A stretch of 64,000 bases of DNA from Anastatus disparis. Lineage: Eukaryota > Arthropoda > Insecta > Hymenoptera > Eupelmidae. The notes under the pieces are model-generated. The model was not told the DNA's origin. It worked only from the letters and a program-made list of their open reading frames with translations, and searched no databases. The stretch is taken from NCBI GenBank assembly GCA_017163975.1, contig JAFFSR010000009.1, positions 372,001 to 436,000 of the forward strand. The letters are read 5' to 3'. The position numbers were made by a program, and so were the translations under genes. Within the stretch, counting starts at the first letter, position 1. Each line of letters begins with the position of its first letter. Below, piece after piece: positions 10,603-22,510 of the stretch.

Positions 10603-12068
10603 AATCGATTAATAGCTACACCACTTTGCATAATAGGTTTATGGAATAAATCTGTAATAAATTTTTATTTTATAAAATTAATTTTATAAATATATTTAAA
10701 TAAAGTTAAGTCTATAATTTCATACCGAAACTGCTATGATTGATATACAATATGTTTATTTGTACATTTTATCATTAAATAATTTAAAATTTTCTTAGTA
10801 ATCAAATCAATTCTTTTATTTACATCAAACGTTACTTAAATCTGACTATATAAAAAAAGATACAAAATATTACATTAGTTTCAAATTTATATAACCATAT
10901 AATATATATGATATTAAAAAAGAATTTTAAACAAATGCGATTCTATTTACAATTACAGTTATGTTAATCCTGCAATTTGAACTATTACACAATTACCAAA
11001 TAAAATGAGATTATTTTATTCTTATAAAAATGATTAAATTATTTTTACGATTGCTTTGAACAATGTTTCAAGTTTATTATTAAAAGATAATGTTAACTAT
11101 TTATCAATAAACAACGATTAGTTTATTAATTGAACCTATAAGAAAATATTCTTTCATAAATAAATGTTTTTTTTTATTCAGATAGCCAAATATAATGAAG
11201 TTCATTATTTTTCAATAAGAAAGAATGTTTAAATGCTCTTTAAAATAATACATATTGTGAAGAAAAAAATCGGTTAAGCCTGTTTGCAAAAATTATTACT
11301 TTATACATAATATTTAAATTTTATATTAATTTAATGAAAATTCTTTATATTTTAAATTAATTTAAACAAATATTTCAACATAACGAAAGCTAGTTTGAGT
11401 CGGCTAATTAAATATGGTCTATTGTTCTAAATCATATATAATATGTTTATTTGTATATCTTATTTTCAATCAATCATTTGAGATTTTAATAGTAACCAAA
11501 TATATCTTTTTAATAAATATTATTAACTTTTAACGCTTTTAATTTCTTATACTTTTATTTTCTTCTTCTTCTTCTATCATGACTTTTAAGGTAAAACTGA
11601 TAACTTTGATAAAAAGGGAACAATAATCGACGTATCCTTATTACCATTAAAAGTTAAATAATACACACAAAGATTGAATGCGACGACATTCGCTCGTCAA
11701 ATAATATGCTTTCATGACTTTTGCATCTATATTTGAAAAAGTTTATACCTTATCTGAGTTTATTAATTCAACGAGATTTATTAACAGTTTATGATAAATA
11801 AAATTTTTACACGAGAGTTTAAAAAAAGTGTCTTGCAAAAAATGTGTGTAGTATGTATTCATTTAGTAAATTATTATTTCAAAATTATTTAATTGTTTTG
11901 CTTCGAATTTCGCCCAGGGATTGTGATCACTAGCGTTTCAAAGAATAAAGAACAAAAATTACTCAACGTTGAAAAGCAACGTTGAATATGAATAATCAAT
12001 GTTGACGTTGATGAAACCTTGATTTTGCTTGATTTTTAACCTGATTAGAAGTTTTTTTAAATTTAATT
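10603..12068. other. AT-rich spacer, no gene seen
   Basis: No exon, RNA gene or strong repeat was recognised. A short CTT run (ttcttcttcttctt) lies near 11562. Confidence 0.5.
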
Positions 12069-12229
12069 TAACGTCGCTTTATTTATACTAGCATAGCGAT
12101 GTTAATAAGCGACGAAGGTCATTTCAGTGTGTTTTGAACAAAGCACGCATGGAATCGATCACCGAGAGCGGGATTCGAACTGGAACCTCGAGACTATGAA
12201 TCTTATATTAAGTGAGCCACTAAAACCTC
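12069..12229 (-). mobile_element. tRNA-derived SINE, copy 3
   Basis: Read on the minus strand it starts gaggttttagtggctcac. It has the cat anticodon-like loop, the B box gttcgaatcccgctctc, the body containing cgtcgcttattaacatcgc, and the tail ending agcgacgttaaa. Confidence 0.7.
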
Positions 12230-12384
12230 AAAGAAATAAATTTTTATTTTCTTGTGATCTAAGATCTTTTTCATTTAGGACATGCTAGCATTTAATGGTA
12301 GTGTAATCTCTAAACTTTCAGAAAAACATGAACTTATCGAAGATAAAATACATATGTGCATTGTTGGAGAATTAATCTATTTGC

Positions 12385-12600
12385 ATGAAAAAAAGTAAGT
12401 TCGATAAAAACACAATAAACGTATCTTATAAATTGAAATTACTTGAAAAATATTCTCATGAAATTTCAATGTTTTTGTTCTTTAAAAAATCATGTGTAAT
12501 TCCTTATCTTTCTGATGTATCTATAAAGGAAGCTAAAAAAATAAATGTACCAACTGGACTTCTTAAAGGTAGAACTATCAAAGTATCAATAAGTTTATAA
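12385..12600 (+). CDS. Unrecognised 71-codon ORF, perhaps a gene remnant
   Basis: An ATG-started frame encodes a Lys-rich, Leu/Ile-rich peptide that includes YKLKLLEKYSHEISMFLFF, and it ends just after KGRTIKVSIS. Amino-acid composition looks more protein-like than nearby random frames. Another open stretch, KHELIEDKIHMCIVGEL, precedes it at about 12325-12375 in a different frame, after a tttcag acceptor-like site. I do not recognise the family. It may be a decayed exon of a host or mobile gene, or chance. Confidence 0.2.
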   Translation: MKKSKFDKNTINVSYKLKLLEKYSHEISMFLFFKKSCVIPYLSDVSIKEAKKINVPTGLLKGRTIKVSISL

Positions 12601-13002
12601 TTACAACTATAATCTTATTTTATTATTTACGTACAACTTGAGTAAGGCATTTTATACAGCTGTTGATACCGTTTTTATTTCATTATGAATTTCTCGGTTC
12701 CAGTTTCTTTGGATTGAATAAATAAAAAATATTTCTCTATATTCTATCTGAAGCTAATTCTTTTGAAAAATACTATATTTATGAAATACAAACTAACTTT
12801 TCTTCGAAAAGTCAAAGCTATATTTGCATGAAATTTGAACCCAAACATTGTAACTGGAAAACCAGAATCATATCTGATATCATAAATAAATTTAAATAAT
12901 TAGTAATATGTTATATTTAAGTAATATTTAAGGTAAAAAAAAGTATTGCAATGGCTACGGCGCAATATTTTTGAGGGAACATTTTAAGTTCATACAGCTT
13001 TT

Positions 13003-13254
13003 TTCTTTATTAGATAATTTCAATCAATTATCAAATATTAAATAATTGAAATTTTTTTATTATTTTTTTTTAACGTCGCTTTATTTATGCTATCGTTGCG
13101 ATGCTAATCAGCGACAGAGGTGTTTCAGTGTGTTTGTGATCAAAGCACATGTAAAGAGTACATTGGTGCATGTAGAAATCGGCTGAGAGTGGGATTAACT
13201 CAAAACCTCGAAATTATAAATTCATCGTTCTACTGACTGAGCCACTGAAACCTA
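13003..13254 (-). mobile_element. tRNA-derived SINE, copy 4, with target duplication
   Basis: The minus-strand SINE is flanked by ttcatacagctttt (12989-13002) and ttcatatagctttt (13255-13268), a 14-bp target duplication with one difference. Unit 3 has the same SINE at the same place. Unit 1 has a single ttcatagctttt (2951-2962), which is the unoccupied site. Confidence 0.8.
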
Positions 13255-14061
13255 TTCATATAGCTTTTATTTATAAACATTACTGTCTACTATACAATAT
13301 TCTGTTTTTCTTAATAGCGATTAAAGAAGGACAAATGTACTGATTTAATTTTGTTTGTTCGGATTTATCGGCTCCGTCTTCATTGTTTAGATAGCTTGTA
13401 ACCGTTCAAGTTGCTTTAGAATTTGGAAGTGTAAACTAAGTACGGCAATAACAATTATTTTCTTTCTTTTGAATATCATCCAGAAACCGTTAAGTGATTT
13501 CAGTTTAAATAAGTGATATTTACAATGCATTGAATTTTTATCATTATGTGATCTAAAGATCATTGATAACTAAAAAAATTTATTAATATATTAAAAGCGT
13601 AATAGTACACACTAAATATAATCATATGCTATATAAATTTTCGAAACAATAAAAATTGTTCTTTTCAAGTATTTTTGTATTTAATAATTATAAGAAAAAA
13701 TAATTATTACTTAAGTTGATATAAAAAATACATTATCAAAATGTTTTCATCTAAGATAGTGTTTTTTTAATTACATGACCAAAAATTTCAGATTTTGCTA
13801 GCGTCTTTCATTTTCAATTGTTTTTCATACAATTTATTTCATTGAAAAAAAACTTATAAGTGTGAACTTTTGAGAAAACCTTTACTGTATAGATTTATTT
13901 ACCAACTTTAAAAATAGGTCCTTAAGAAGTCCAATATTTGAAAGGTAAAAACCTAAGAAATTATTGTTGAGTGAAATAATAAATAAAAAATTTAATCAAA
14001 TATATTTACATACTTATTTATAACAACTAATGATTTTTTTTATAGTGACATCATCTGAATC

Positions 14062-16247
14062 ATGGATAAAGAAATTAAAGCTTTTAGACGCCTATTGAAT
14101 AAGTCATATATTAGACGTCTGATAAAACGTCATCTAGTTTTTGTATTTTTAAAGGATGATGATGAATCCCTAAAATTAAGAAAAAAAGCTCAGAAAATGT
14201 TAGCGGCTGAGGGACATAATTTAAAATTACATTATGAGATTTGGACCGCCTTGTCTACAAGTATTGCAACAGCTAAAGAGGATCCAGAGTTGCTTGCTAT
14301 GGCTTATGGAGATAGATCAGTTCTGTTAAGACATTTATGCAAGTATGAAGAATGTATTATGGATATTGATAGAGCATTGAAAATTACTAAAGATATTGCC
14401 TTTAAAATTGTAAAACTATGTCGTAAAGTTGAATGTTTGCATGCCTTGGGTTCAGAAGGAAACGAAAAACTACTAGAAGAAGCAGAATCTTTGTTAAAAG
14501 CAATAAATGATGAAAAAATCAGAAAAGCTCATGAAAAATTAATAAATAAAACCAAGCTTACTTTAAATAAACCAGCTAAGTCCATAAATAGAGAGAAAGA
14601 TCGAAGAATAAAAATGCTGGAGACTTTACATAAACAACATGTAACTAATGATTTTTCATCTGTTGATATACAATACGATGAAAAATATGGAAGACATTTG
14701 ATTGCTAAAAGAGCTATTAAAACTGGAGAAGTTATTTATATTGAGGAACCTTACACAATGTGTTTTAATACAAAACAAATAAGTACTGATTGTTCACATT
14801 GTTATGCTGTTACGTGGGCTAACATTCCATGTGATCATTGTCCTTATACTATGTTTTGTTCTGAAGAGTGTAAAAAGGATGCCTGGGAAAAATACCACGA
14901 TCTAGAATGTCCTATTTTGTCTATGACAATGATACGTGATAAAAATAATGGTCTCACACAACTTGCTGTGAGAATTTTGATTTTAGCAATAAAAGAAGCT
15001 GGAGGAAGCATTGATAAACTGAAAACTGAATTAACAGCTTTTGAGGAAATTACAGGTAAATGTAAATTAAATGCAAAATTTTAATTAAAAATAGAATTTT
15101 ATTCAATTAAAATCATCAATAAATAATTTATGTAATTTTAGATCCTAAAGAAGTCTTTGTAAAAGATGGAAAAATTCAAAGTATGGGTTTCAAAAGTATC
15201 TATGCTTTAGCCAAAGATGTTCCCTCTAATGTTAAAAAAGAATATAAAGCTATTACTACAAATATATTAAAAGCTTTTGCTAAAAATACAAAACTTTTTG
15301 GACAAAATTTTAAAGATAAACTCTATAAAAGTTATAAAGATGATGAAAATGCATTATTTATTGGTGCCTTAATTTTGAGGCTAATTAAGATAAGCAGTCT
15401 CAATCGCCATGAAGTTAGTACAATACATATCTTTAGAAAAACTAAGTATGTATAGAAAATTAAAAATCTGTTTTATTTGTTCTATTTTTATAGACGTGGA
15501 GTGGAAGTCATGTTTGTCAAAATGACCGTGATAAGCTTTCATGTTGGAAAAATGCATGTTGCTCCAAAGGAGTTTACATTGCTCCAATTACTGCTTTACT
15601 CAATCACAGCTGTGATCCCAATGCTAGGAGATGTTTCAGTAATGACAATAAAGTCATTCTATATGCAGTTCGACCAATTCAAGAAGGTTCACAGGTAGGC
15701 AAATAATCTTATTTTTCTAAATTTAGTGTTATTTTAAATTAATATGAACTTAAGAATATGAAATATATCATTAATACTTGATATTTTATAGATATTCGAT
15801 TGTTACCAACAAGAATTCTATGAATTAGATCGCAAACGTAGACGAAAATTACTTTCTAAATACTATACTTTTAATTGTTTTTGTCTAGCATGTGAGAATA
15901 AATGGCCTGATAAAAAGACTATGATAGATTATGAGGGAGTAAGTTATATTTTTTATTATATTATTATATTCTCTTTATAATTGTGTTCACTGCTGTTTTA
16001 TTTCTAGCCTTTTAAAAGTACAAGAGAATCACAGTTAAAATCAGAATTCAAGGATTTGCTTTCCTATGCAAATACTGATTATAATGAAAGAACAATTATT
16101 AATCTAGGAAAAGGTATCGAGAGAGGGTTGAAAGATTTGTCTCGGCCTGCATCTACAACCATTGATTTGATTATTTGTATGAATAAAGTTTTTGAAAGTT
16201 TGTATGGTATAAATTTGAGTATTCCAGCTGAGTGTAACAATCTTTAA
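14062..16247 (+). CDS. SET and MYND domain protein, SMYD4-like, copy 2
   Basis: Intact paralog of copy 1. Exons are 14062-15055, 15142-15413, 15494-15694, 15792-15938 and 16008-16247, in frame with the same intron phases, giving 617 residues. The MYND finger is complete (C-x2-C, C-x2-C, C-x3-C, H-x3-C). The SET core NHSCDPN and the following CY pair are intact, and the post-SET Cys trio is kept with Phe instead of Asp between the first two. The first 50 residues diverge most from copy 1 (Arg-rich here). The start is chosen for the conserved context gaatcATGGA and the acceptor-like ttttatag 17 bp upstream. Likely a protein lysine methyltransferase of unknown substrate. Confidence 0.9.
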
Positions 16248-17139
16248 AAAGAAAGTTTTTTGAGATTCTTTATAATTATTTAAATTTTTACTTGATGTAG
16301 TATAATCATTTTGCATGTATTTTATGTTTATAATTTTTTTTATTAAAGGTATCATTTTTGCATGAATGTCTGCGTATCGATGTGTTTACAATGAACCACT
16401 TCCCTGTCAATCAAAAGTAGTTGAAAAAATTAGGTCAAAAAAATAGCTGCATAAATTGCTATATGACTGTATATACAGCTATTGTTTAATAAACTATTTT
16501 TTCAGCTATTTTTAAAGCTAATTTTTTTAGCCACCTGACATAGTATAAAAAAATGTAAATCAGCTGATACTTTCTTTTCATATTATTTATTCTGATATAA
16601 TCCATTACATTAAGTTTAACTTGGAAAGCCTTATATTACAGTTCTCCAAATAGAATTAAAAATTTTCACTTAAAGATGCTTCCAAGAAATTTCGTTATTT
16701 TTTATCATCAAATTCAAAATAGTTAGCTTGAAATGCTAAATACAAGTTTAATAATTTACGCAAAACGTAACATATCACCTCAAATGATACAGTCAATTTG
16801 ATTTTTAGTTTGATAATTTGTTTATTATTGTACATACATTTTGAAAACAATGTTATCTTTTTTGAAGATTTAAATAATATCTCAATTAATTGTTCAAACA
16901 ATTTAGAAATTTTATCAAATATTTAAAAATTTATTAATATTTTTCTTCAATTGCTCCTTTAAAAATAAATTGAACACAATACATAAACATTTGTAATTGT
17001 AATGAAAATAAAAAATATTTATTTTAGTCAAGTTAAAAATGCTGCCAATGCTTTCTCATAGAGCTCATTGAGTTAGAGAAATTAATTTTTTTTTAATGTG
17101 ATTTTAATGTAAAAAACATAATTTCTATTCAAGAAAAAT

Positions 17140-17290
17140 TAAGAAGGGAAAGAAAGAGTGAGTGTGAGTGTGAAAGAGTGATTAAAAAATAGAAAGAGAG
17201 AGAGGGATGGATGAAAATAGTGTAAAAGTGAGTATCAGGGTGAGGTAGAAGGAAAGAGAGGAAGTGAGGAAGAAAGACAAGGAAATCGCT
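17140..17290. repeat. Purine-rich tract (GA/GTGA)
   Basis: About 150 bp nearly free of pyrimidines other than T, rich in gaaagaga and gagtgtgag words. Low-complexity DNA, not coding. Confidence 0.6.
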
Positions 17291-17299
17291 TTTTAAAAG

Positions 17300-17610
17300 T
17301 TATCCTTTTTTTGGCAGTAGCATACAATTCCCATGCCAATTTCAAAGCAAATTCATAGAATAACTTACGTAAAATTTAAAAATATCAAAATTGTTTTTCA
17401 ATTTTTAAAATGACTCTAAAATTAAGGCTAGACGAAGAAAATTAATTTTTATAGCTTCTCGCCTAGTTAGACAAAAAAATAGATTGTGTGCAAAATTTGA
17501 AACAAATCCATCCAGTAGTTTTCGAGATTTAATTGGCGTAATGATTACAGACACACATTTTATGGAAACCACTTTTTTCCACTCCCTGAGTCCAATTATG
17601 TGCAAATTAA
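17300..17610. repeat. Probable dispersed-repeat fragment
   Basis: It contains aaatttgaaacaaatccatc, then cagtagttttcgagat, then a gattacagacacaca motif. This style of sequence (a 'substituted-in' peptide-like string ending in a conserved cagacacaca) recurs widely as an insect interspersed repeat, to my recollection. Nothing within the window confirms it by a second copy, so the call is inference. The minus-strand open frame across it (17405-17605) starts from a non-convincing site. Confidence 0.3.
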
Positions 17611-17723
17611 TGAAATTTTAGAAAAAATTTTTGCAAGAAATAACATAATGATTACATATATAAAATGTTTAAAATAAAAATTTTAGGTCATGATATAGTA
17701 TCAGATACATACAATTATATGTT

Positions 17724-17790
17724 TAATCAAAAAAATACATAGAACAACACTGCTACAATTTTCTATAATTATAGCAGTGCTGTTCTATAA
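17724..17790. repeat. Short hairpin (ATAGAACAACACTGCTA)
   Basis: The arm atagaacaacactgcta is answered by tagcagtgctgttctat about 15 bp later. A stable stem of about 17 bp is expected. It may be a tiny MITE, or a hairpin RNA if transcribed. Confidence 0.5.
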
Positions 17791-18639
17791 GAATAAGTGT
17801 TCTTTAATCATAAATTCAAATGAATAGTCATGAAATATTTTAGTAATATTGAAGGTAAGAAAATTTTGCGTATATCAATTATTGATAACTTTTATGAGGC
17901 GAAGATTTTAGTCAGTATTTCAATACAACTTGCTTTTTCAATCCAGTAGCATTTAATTCTTAAACTATACAAGAACAAATATTTCTATTGTTTACAAATA
18001 AATTTGTGAAATGTTTGTACTGTTAATGTTATAAATTTGTCTCGATAAATACTAAATTATTTTCTATTAAGTATATATTAGAAGTAGAAAAATTGATTTT
18101 ATTTACATCTCTTGCTTAATTTTTTTATATAGTTTATAACTCTATTAACTTTTTCATCATTGGTTGATTATGAATTACTTTATGAAACAAATTAATTATT
18201 TTAAAGAGTACCAATAATCTTTCCGATCTCAATGCGTCCAAGTTTTCTAATAATGTACTTAAAGTATTACTAATTAAATTTTTTTTTATATTTTTCTAAT
18301 ATAATCCACTGATAAGTAAATTCTATACAAGAATCCAGAATTTTTTAATCAATTTTCACAACTTTATTTTATATTATAAATAAACGCATAAATGAATTAT
18401 GTCAATTTAAAATTAATTTAAATTTTAAGAGTATAAATTATGCAATTTATTTTAAGGTTTTTAAATCTTTTATAATATACTGTACCATTAAAGAGTTTCA
18501 CAAGTGAACAACATTCAGTAACACTTTTTTGATCATTTTAAAATTTTTTTGTTACAAGAAAATTTAAACCAAAAACACTAAAATGTTTTCAAAATGGGTT
18601 AAAAAATTGTAATATTATATGAAAATTTTTGGTAACTAT
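17791..18639. other. AT-rich spacer, no gene seen
   Basis: Nothing recognisable between unit 2 and unit 3. Confidence 0.5.
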
Positions 18640-19035
18640 GACAAAAAGATACTTCCTCGAATTAATAAAATTCTAAATTGTGAGGAAAATTCATGTCATT
18701 GAGAATGTAAATATTCTAATAAATTTCTATGAATGTATATGAATATAAGTATAAAATAAATTGATCTTAAGAGTAGAAAGTGTTCGGATAAAAAAATATT
18801 ATATAGTTTTTAAAAAAAAGCATGATTTAATTATGTTATCTAAAAATTAACTGAATTAAAACCTTCGGCAAATTTAAAATACAGAACAATATTCTAATTA
18901 ATTTATGTCAATTTTATTGTTTATTGAAATTCTGCTAAATGAAATAAAAAGCTTTTCTTTGACAACGTACCCAATGTATTGCTACGGCTACGGCGCAATA
19001 TTTTTGGAGGAACATTTTGAGTTCATATGGATTTT

Positions 19036-19290
19036 TTTTTATTAGATATAATTTAAAACAATTATCATATATTAGATAATTAATAGTTTTTTATTATTTT
19101 TTTTAACATCGCTTTATTTATGCTATCATTGCGACGCCAATCAGCGACAGAGGTGTTTCAGTGTGTTTGTGATTAAAGCACATGTAACAAGTACATTAGT
19201 GCTTGTAGGAATCGGCTGAGAGCGAGATTCGAACTTAAGACCTCGAAGTTATGAATCCATCGCTCATACCGACTGATGCACTGGGACCTC
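19036..19290 (-). mobile_element. tRNA-derived SINE, copy 5, orthologous to copy 4
   Basis: Minus-strand SINE between ttcatatggatttt (19022-19035) and ttcatatagctttt (19291-19304). Insertion point and orientation are the same as copy 4, so it was inherited through the duplication rather than inserted separately. Confidence 0.8.
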
Positions 19291-21138
19291 TTCATATAGC
19301 TTTTATCTATATACATTACTGTCTACTATACAATATTCTGTTTTTCTTAATAGCGATTGAAGAAGGACAAATATACCGATTTATTATTGTTTGTTCGGAT
19401 TTATCGGCTCCGTCTTCATTGTTTAGATAGCTTGTAACCGCTCAAGTTGCTTTAGAATTTGGAAGTGTAAACTAAGTACGACAATAACAATTATTTTCTT
19501 TCTTTTGAATATCATCCAGGAACCGTTAAGTGATTTCAGTTTAAATAAGTGATATTTACAATGCATTGAATTTTTATGATTATGAGATCTAAAGATTATT
19601 GATAACTAAAAAAATTTATTAATATATTAAAAGCGTAATATTACACACGAAATATAATCATATGCTATATAAATTTTTGAAACAATAAAACTTGTTCTCT
19701 TCAAGTATTTTTGTATTTAATAATTATAAGAAAAAATAATTATTACTTAAGTTGATATAAAAAATACATTATCAAAATGTTTCCATCTAAGATAGTGTTA
19801 TTTTAATTACATGACTGAAAATTTCAGATTTGGCTAGCGTCTTTCAATTTCAATTGTTTTTCATACAATTTATTTTATTGAAAAAAAACTTATAATCCGA
19901 AACTTTTGAGGAAACCTTCACTGTATAGATTTATCTACAAACTTTAAAGATAGGTCCTTAAGAAGTCAAAAATTTGAAAGGTAAAAACCTAAGAAATTAT
20001 TGTTGAGTGAAATATAAAATAGAAATTTCTTAATCAAATATATTTATATATATTTATCATTAGTTGTTTATTAAGGATGAAAATCTCTCCCTTGAGCTAA
20101 GAAAAAGAGGTAATAAAATGAAGGCGGCCTTTGGACATAATTCAAAATTACATTATGCTATTTGGGGCTTCTTTACTACAAGTATTGCAACAGCTAAAGA
20201 GGATTCAGAGTCGCTTGCTATGGCTTATGAAAGTAGATCAGCTCTGTTAATACATTTATGCAAGTATGAAGAATGTATTATGGATATTGATAGAGCATTG
20301 AAAATTACTAAAAATAATGCCTTTAAAATTGAAATACTATGTCGTAAAGTTGATTGTTTGAATGCCTTGGGTTCAAAAGAAAATAAAAAAGTACTTCAAG
20401 AAGCGAAATATTTGTTGAGAGCAATAAATGATATAAAAGTGAGAACACATCTTGAAGACTTAATAAATGAAAGCAAGCGTACTTTAAATAAGCCAGCTAA
20501 GTCCATAAATAGAAAGGAAGATCGAAAAATAAAATTGTTGGATACTGCTGGAATTGTTGAAATGCTGGAGACGTTACGTAAAAAACGTGTTACTAATGAT
20601 TTTTCATCAGTTGGTATATAATACAATGAAAAATATGGCCGGCATTTGATTGCTAAAAGAGACATTAGGCCTGGAGAAGTTATTTATATCGAGGAACCTT
20701 ACACAAAGTGTTTAAATATAAAACAAATTAATATTTATTGTTCATTCTGTTTTACTGTTTCGTGGTCTAGCATTCCATGTGATAATTGTCCTTGGACTAT
20801 ATTTTGTTCTGAAAAGTGTAAAAAGAATACCTGGGAAAAATACCATCATCTAAAATGTTCTGTTTTGTCTTCGGCAATGGAAAATAATAAAAATAATAGT
20901 TTCATTCAACTTGCTGTGAGAACTTTGATTTTAGCAATAAAAAAAGCCGGAAGCATTGATAATCTGAAAACTGAATTAACAGCTTTTGAAAAAATTACAG
21001 GTAAATGTAAATTAAATGCAAAATTTTAATTAAAAATAGAATTTTATTCAATTAAAATCATCAATAAATAATTTATGTAATTTTAGATCCTACAAAAGGC
21101 TTTGTAAAAAATGGAAAAATTCAAAGTATGGGATTTAA

Positions 21139-21566
21139 GAGGCGGTCGGAACCAAATCGGTGATTTAGTTCGGTCTTGTAATAAATGCTTATAATAATTT
21201 ATTCATTCATTAATATGGTAAAAATATAGTCATTTCCTCTAGTCATGTATATAAAGAATAATTTAAAATTGTTAAAGCCACAAAAATATACAAAATATTG
21301 TTATAAAGCGAAAAATGCCACCTAACAATCGACACGACAGTTTTTTGCATGCGGTATATGTCAAGTCAGTTTGATATTTGTAATAAATGCTTCTAATAAT
21401 TTATTTACTTATTCATATGGTAAAAATATAGTCATTTCCTCTAGTCATGTATATAAAGAATAATTTGAAATAGTTCAAGCCATAAAAATGTACAAAATAT
21501 TATCGTAAAGCGAAAAATGCTGACTTGATATATACCGCAAGTCACCGATTTGGTTCCGACCGCCTC
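21139..21566. mobile_element. TTAA-flanked MITE inside SMYD4-like exon 2
   Basis: Termini gaggcggtcggaaccaaat and atttggttccgaccgcctc are perfect inverted repeats. The target TTAA is duplicated at 21135-21138 and 21567-21570. Copies 1 and 2 read straight through (ttttaaaagtatct or ttcaaaagtatct). The interior contains two tandem copies of a roughly 190-bp segment, each with atatagtcatttcctctagt. TTAA duplication is the hallmark of piggyBac-type transposition (family knowledge). No transposase is present. Confidence 0.85.
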
Positions 21567-22120
21567 TTAATAGTATCTATGCTTTAGCCAAAGATGTTTC
21601 TCCTGATGTTCTACAAGAAAATGCTACTGTTACTGCAAAAATATTAAAATCTCTTGCTGGAAATACTAAATTTTTTGGAGAAAATTTTGATGCTGAAGCC
21701 TGTGAAAGTTATAAAAGAAATGAAAATGCATTATTTCTTGGTGCTTTAGCTTTCAGGCTTAGTAAGATAAGCAGTCTCAATCACCATCAAGTTAGTATAA
21801 TAAATATATTTAAATATTTATAACAAAATCTAAAATCTATCTTATTTGTTGATTTTGTAGATGTGTAATGGAAATTATGTTTGCCAAAATAAACTTGATA
21901 GGCTTTCATGTTGGAAAAATGAATGTTGCTCTAGAGGAATTTACATTGCTCCAATTACTGCTTTACTCAATCACAGCTGTGATCCCAATGCTAGGAGATG
22001 TTTCAGTTATGACAATAAAGTCATTCTATATGCAATTCAACCGATTATAAAAGGTTCACAGGTATGCAAATAATCTTATTTTTTTAAATTTAGTGTTATT
22101 TTAAACTAATATGAACTTAA

Positions 22121-22510
22121 GAGGACGCTGGATCTCTCTATCCTTTTCTAATTAAAAAATGTAAATTTTTGGGAAAACAAGTGATTATTGATAGAAATTA
22201 AGGGTTGTCCACTACTTGTTTAGTAAAAATTAATATTTTCTCTGATGAGGACCAATTAATTTTGTTGCTTTTTTTTCAAGTAAAATTTGACATACTTGCA
22301 AAATCCTAAGTTAGGCTAGAGAATACGTTATTTAAGTATGTCAAACTTTACTTGAAAAAAAAGCAACAAAATTAATTGGTCCTCATCAAAGAAAATATTA
22401 CTTTTTACTAAACAAGTAGCGGACAACCCTTAATTTCTATCAATAATCACTAGATTTTCAAAAAACTTACATTTTTCAATTAGAAAAGGATAGAGAGATA
22501 CAGCGTCCCC
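22121..22510. mobile_element. TTAA-flanked foldback MITE in SMYD4-like intron 3
   Basis: A nearly full-length inverted repeat of 390 bp: the left gaggacgctggatctctcta is answered on the right by tagagagatacagcgtcccc. The arms continue through ggaccaattaattttgttgc / gcaacaaaattaattggtcc. TTAA is duplicated at 22117-22120 and 22511-22514. Copy 2 has the empty site aacttaagaatatg at about 15748. The termini differ from the exon-2 MITE, so it is a different family. Confidence 0.85.

Larger units (their letters stand above)
12945..17010 (+). repeat. Tandem duplication unit 2 (SMYD4-like)
   Basis: Paralogous to units 1 and 3. The left edge is taken from the match ctacggcgcaatattttt at about 12957, found also at about 18988. 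It includes the SINE at 13003-13254 that is shared with unit 3 at the orthologous place. The 3' part (16385-16555) contains about 150 bp that unit 1 lacks, with repeated tagct/agcta words. Confidence 0.75.

Noticed and set aside
17405..17605. 66-codon minus-strand ORF
   Set aside because: No convincing start; overlaps a probable dispersed-repeat fragment.
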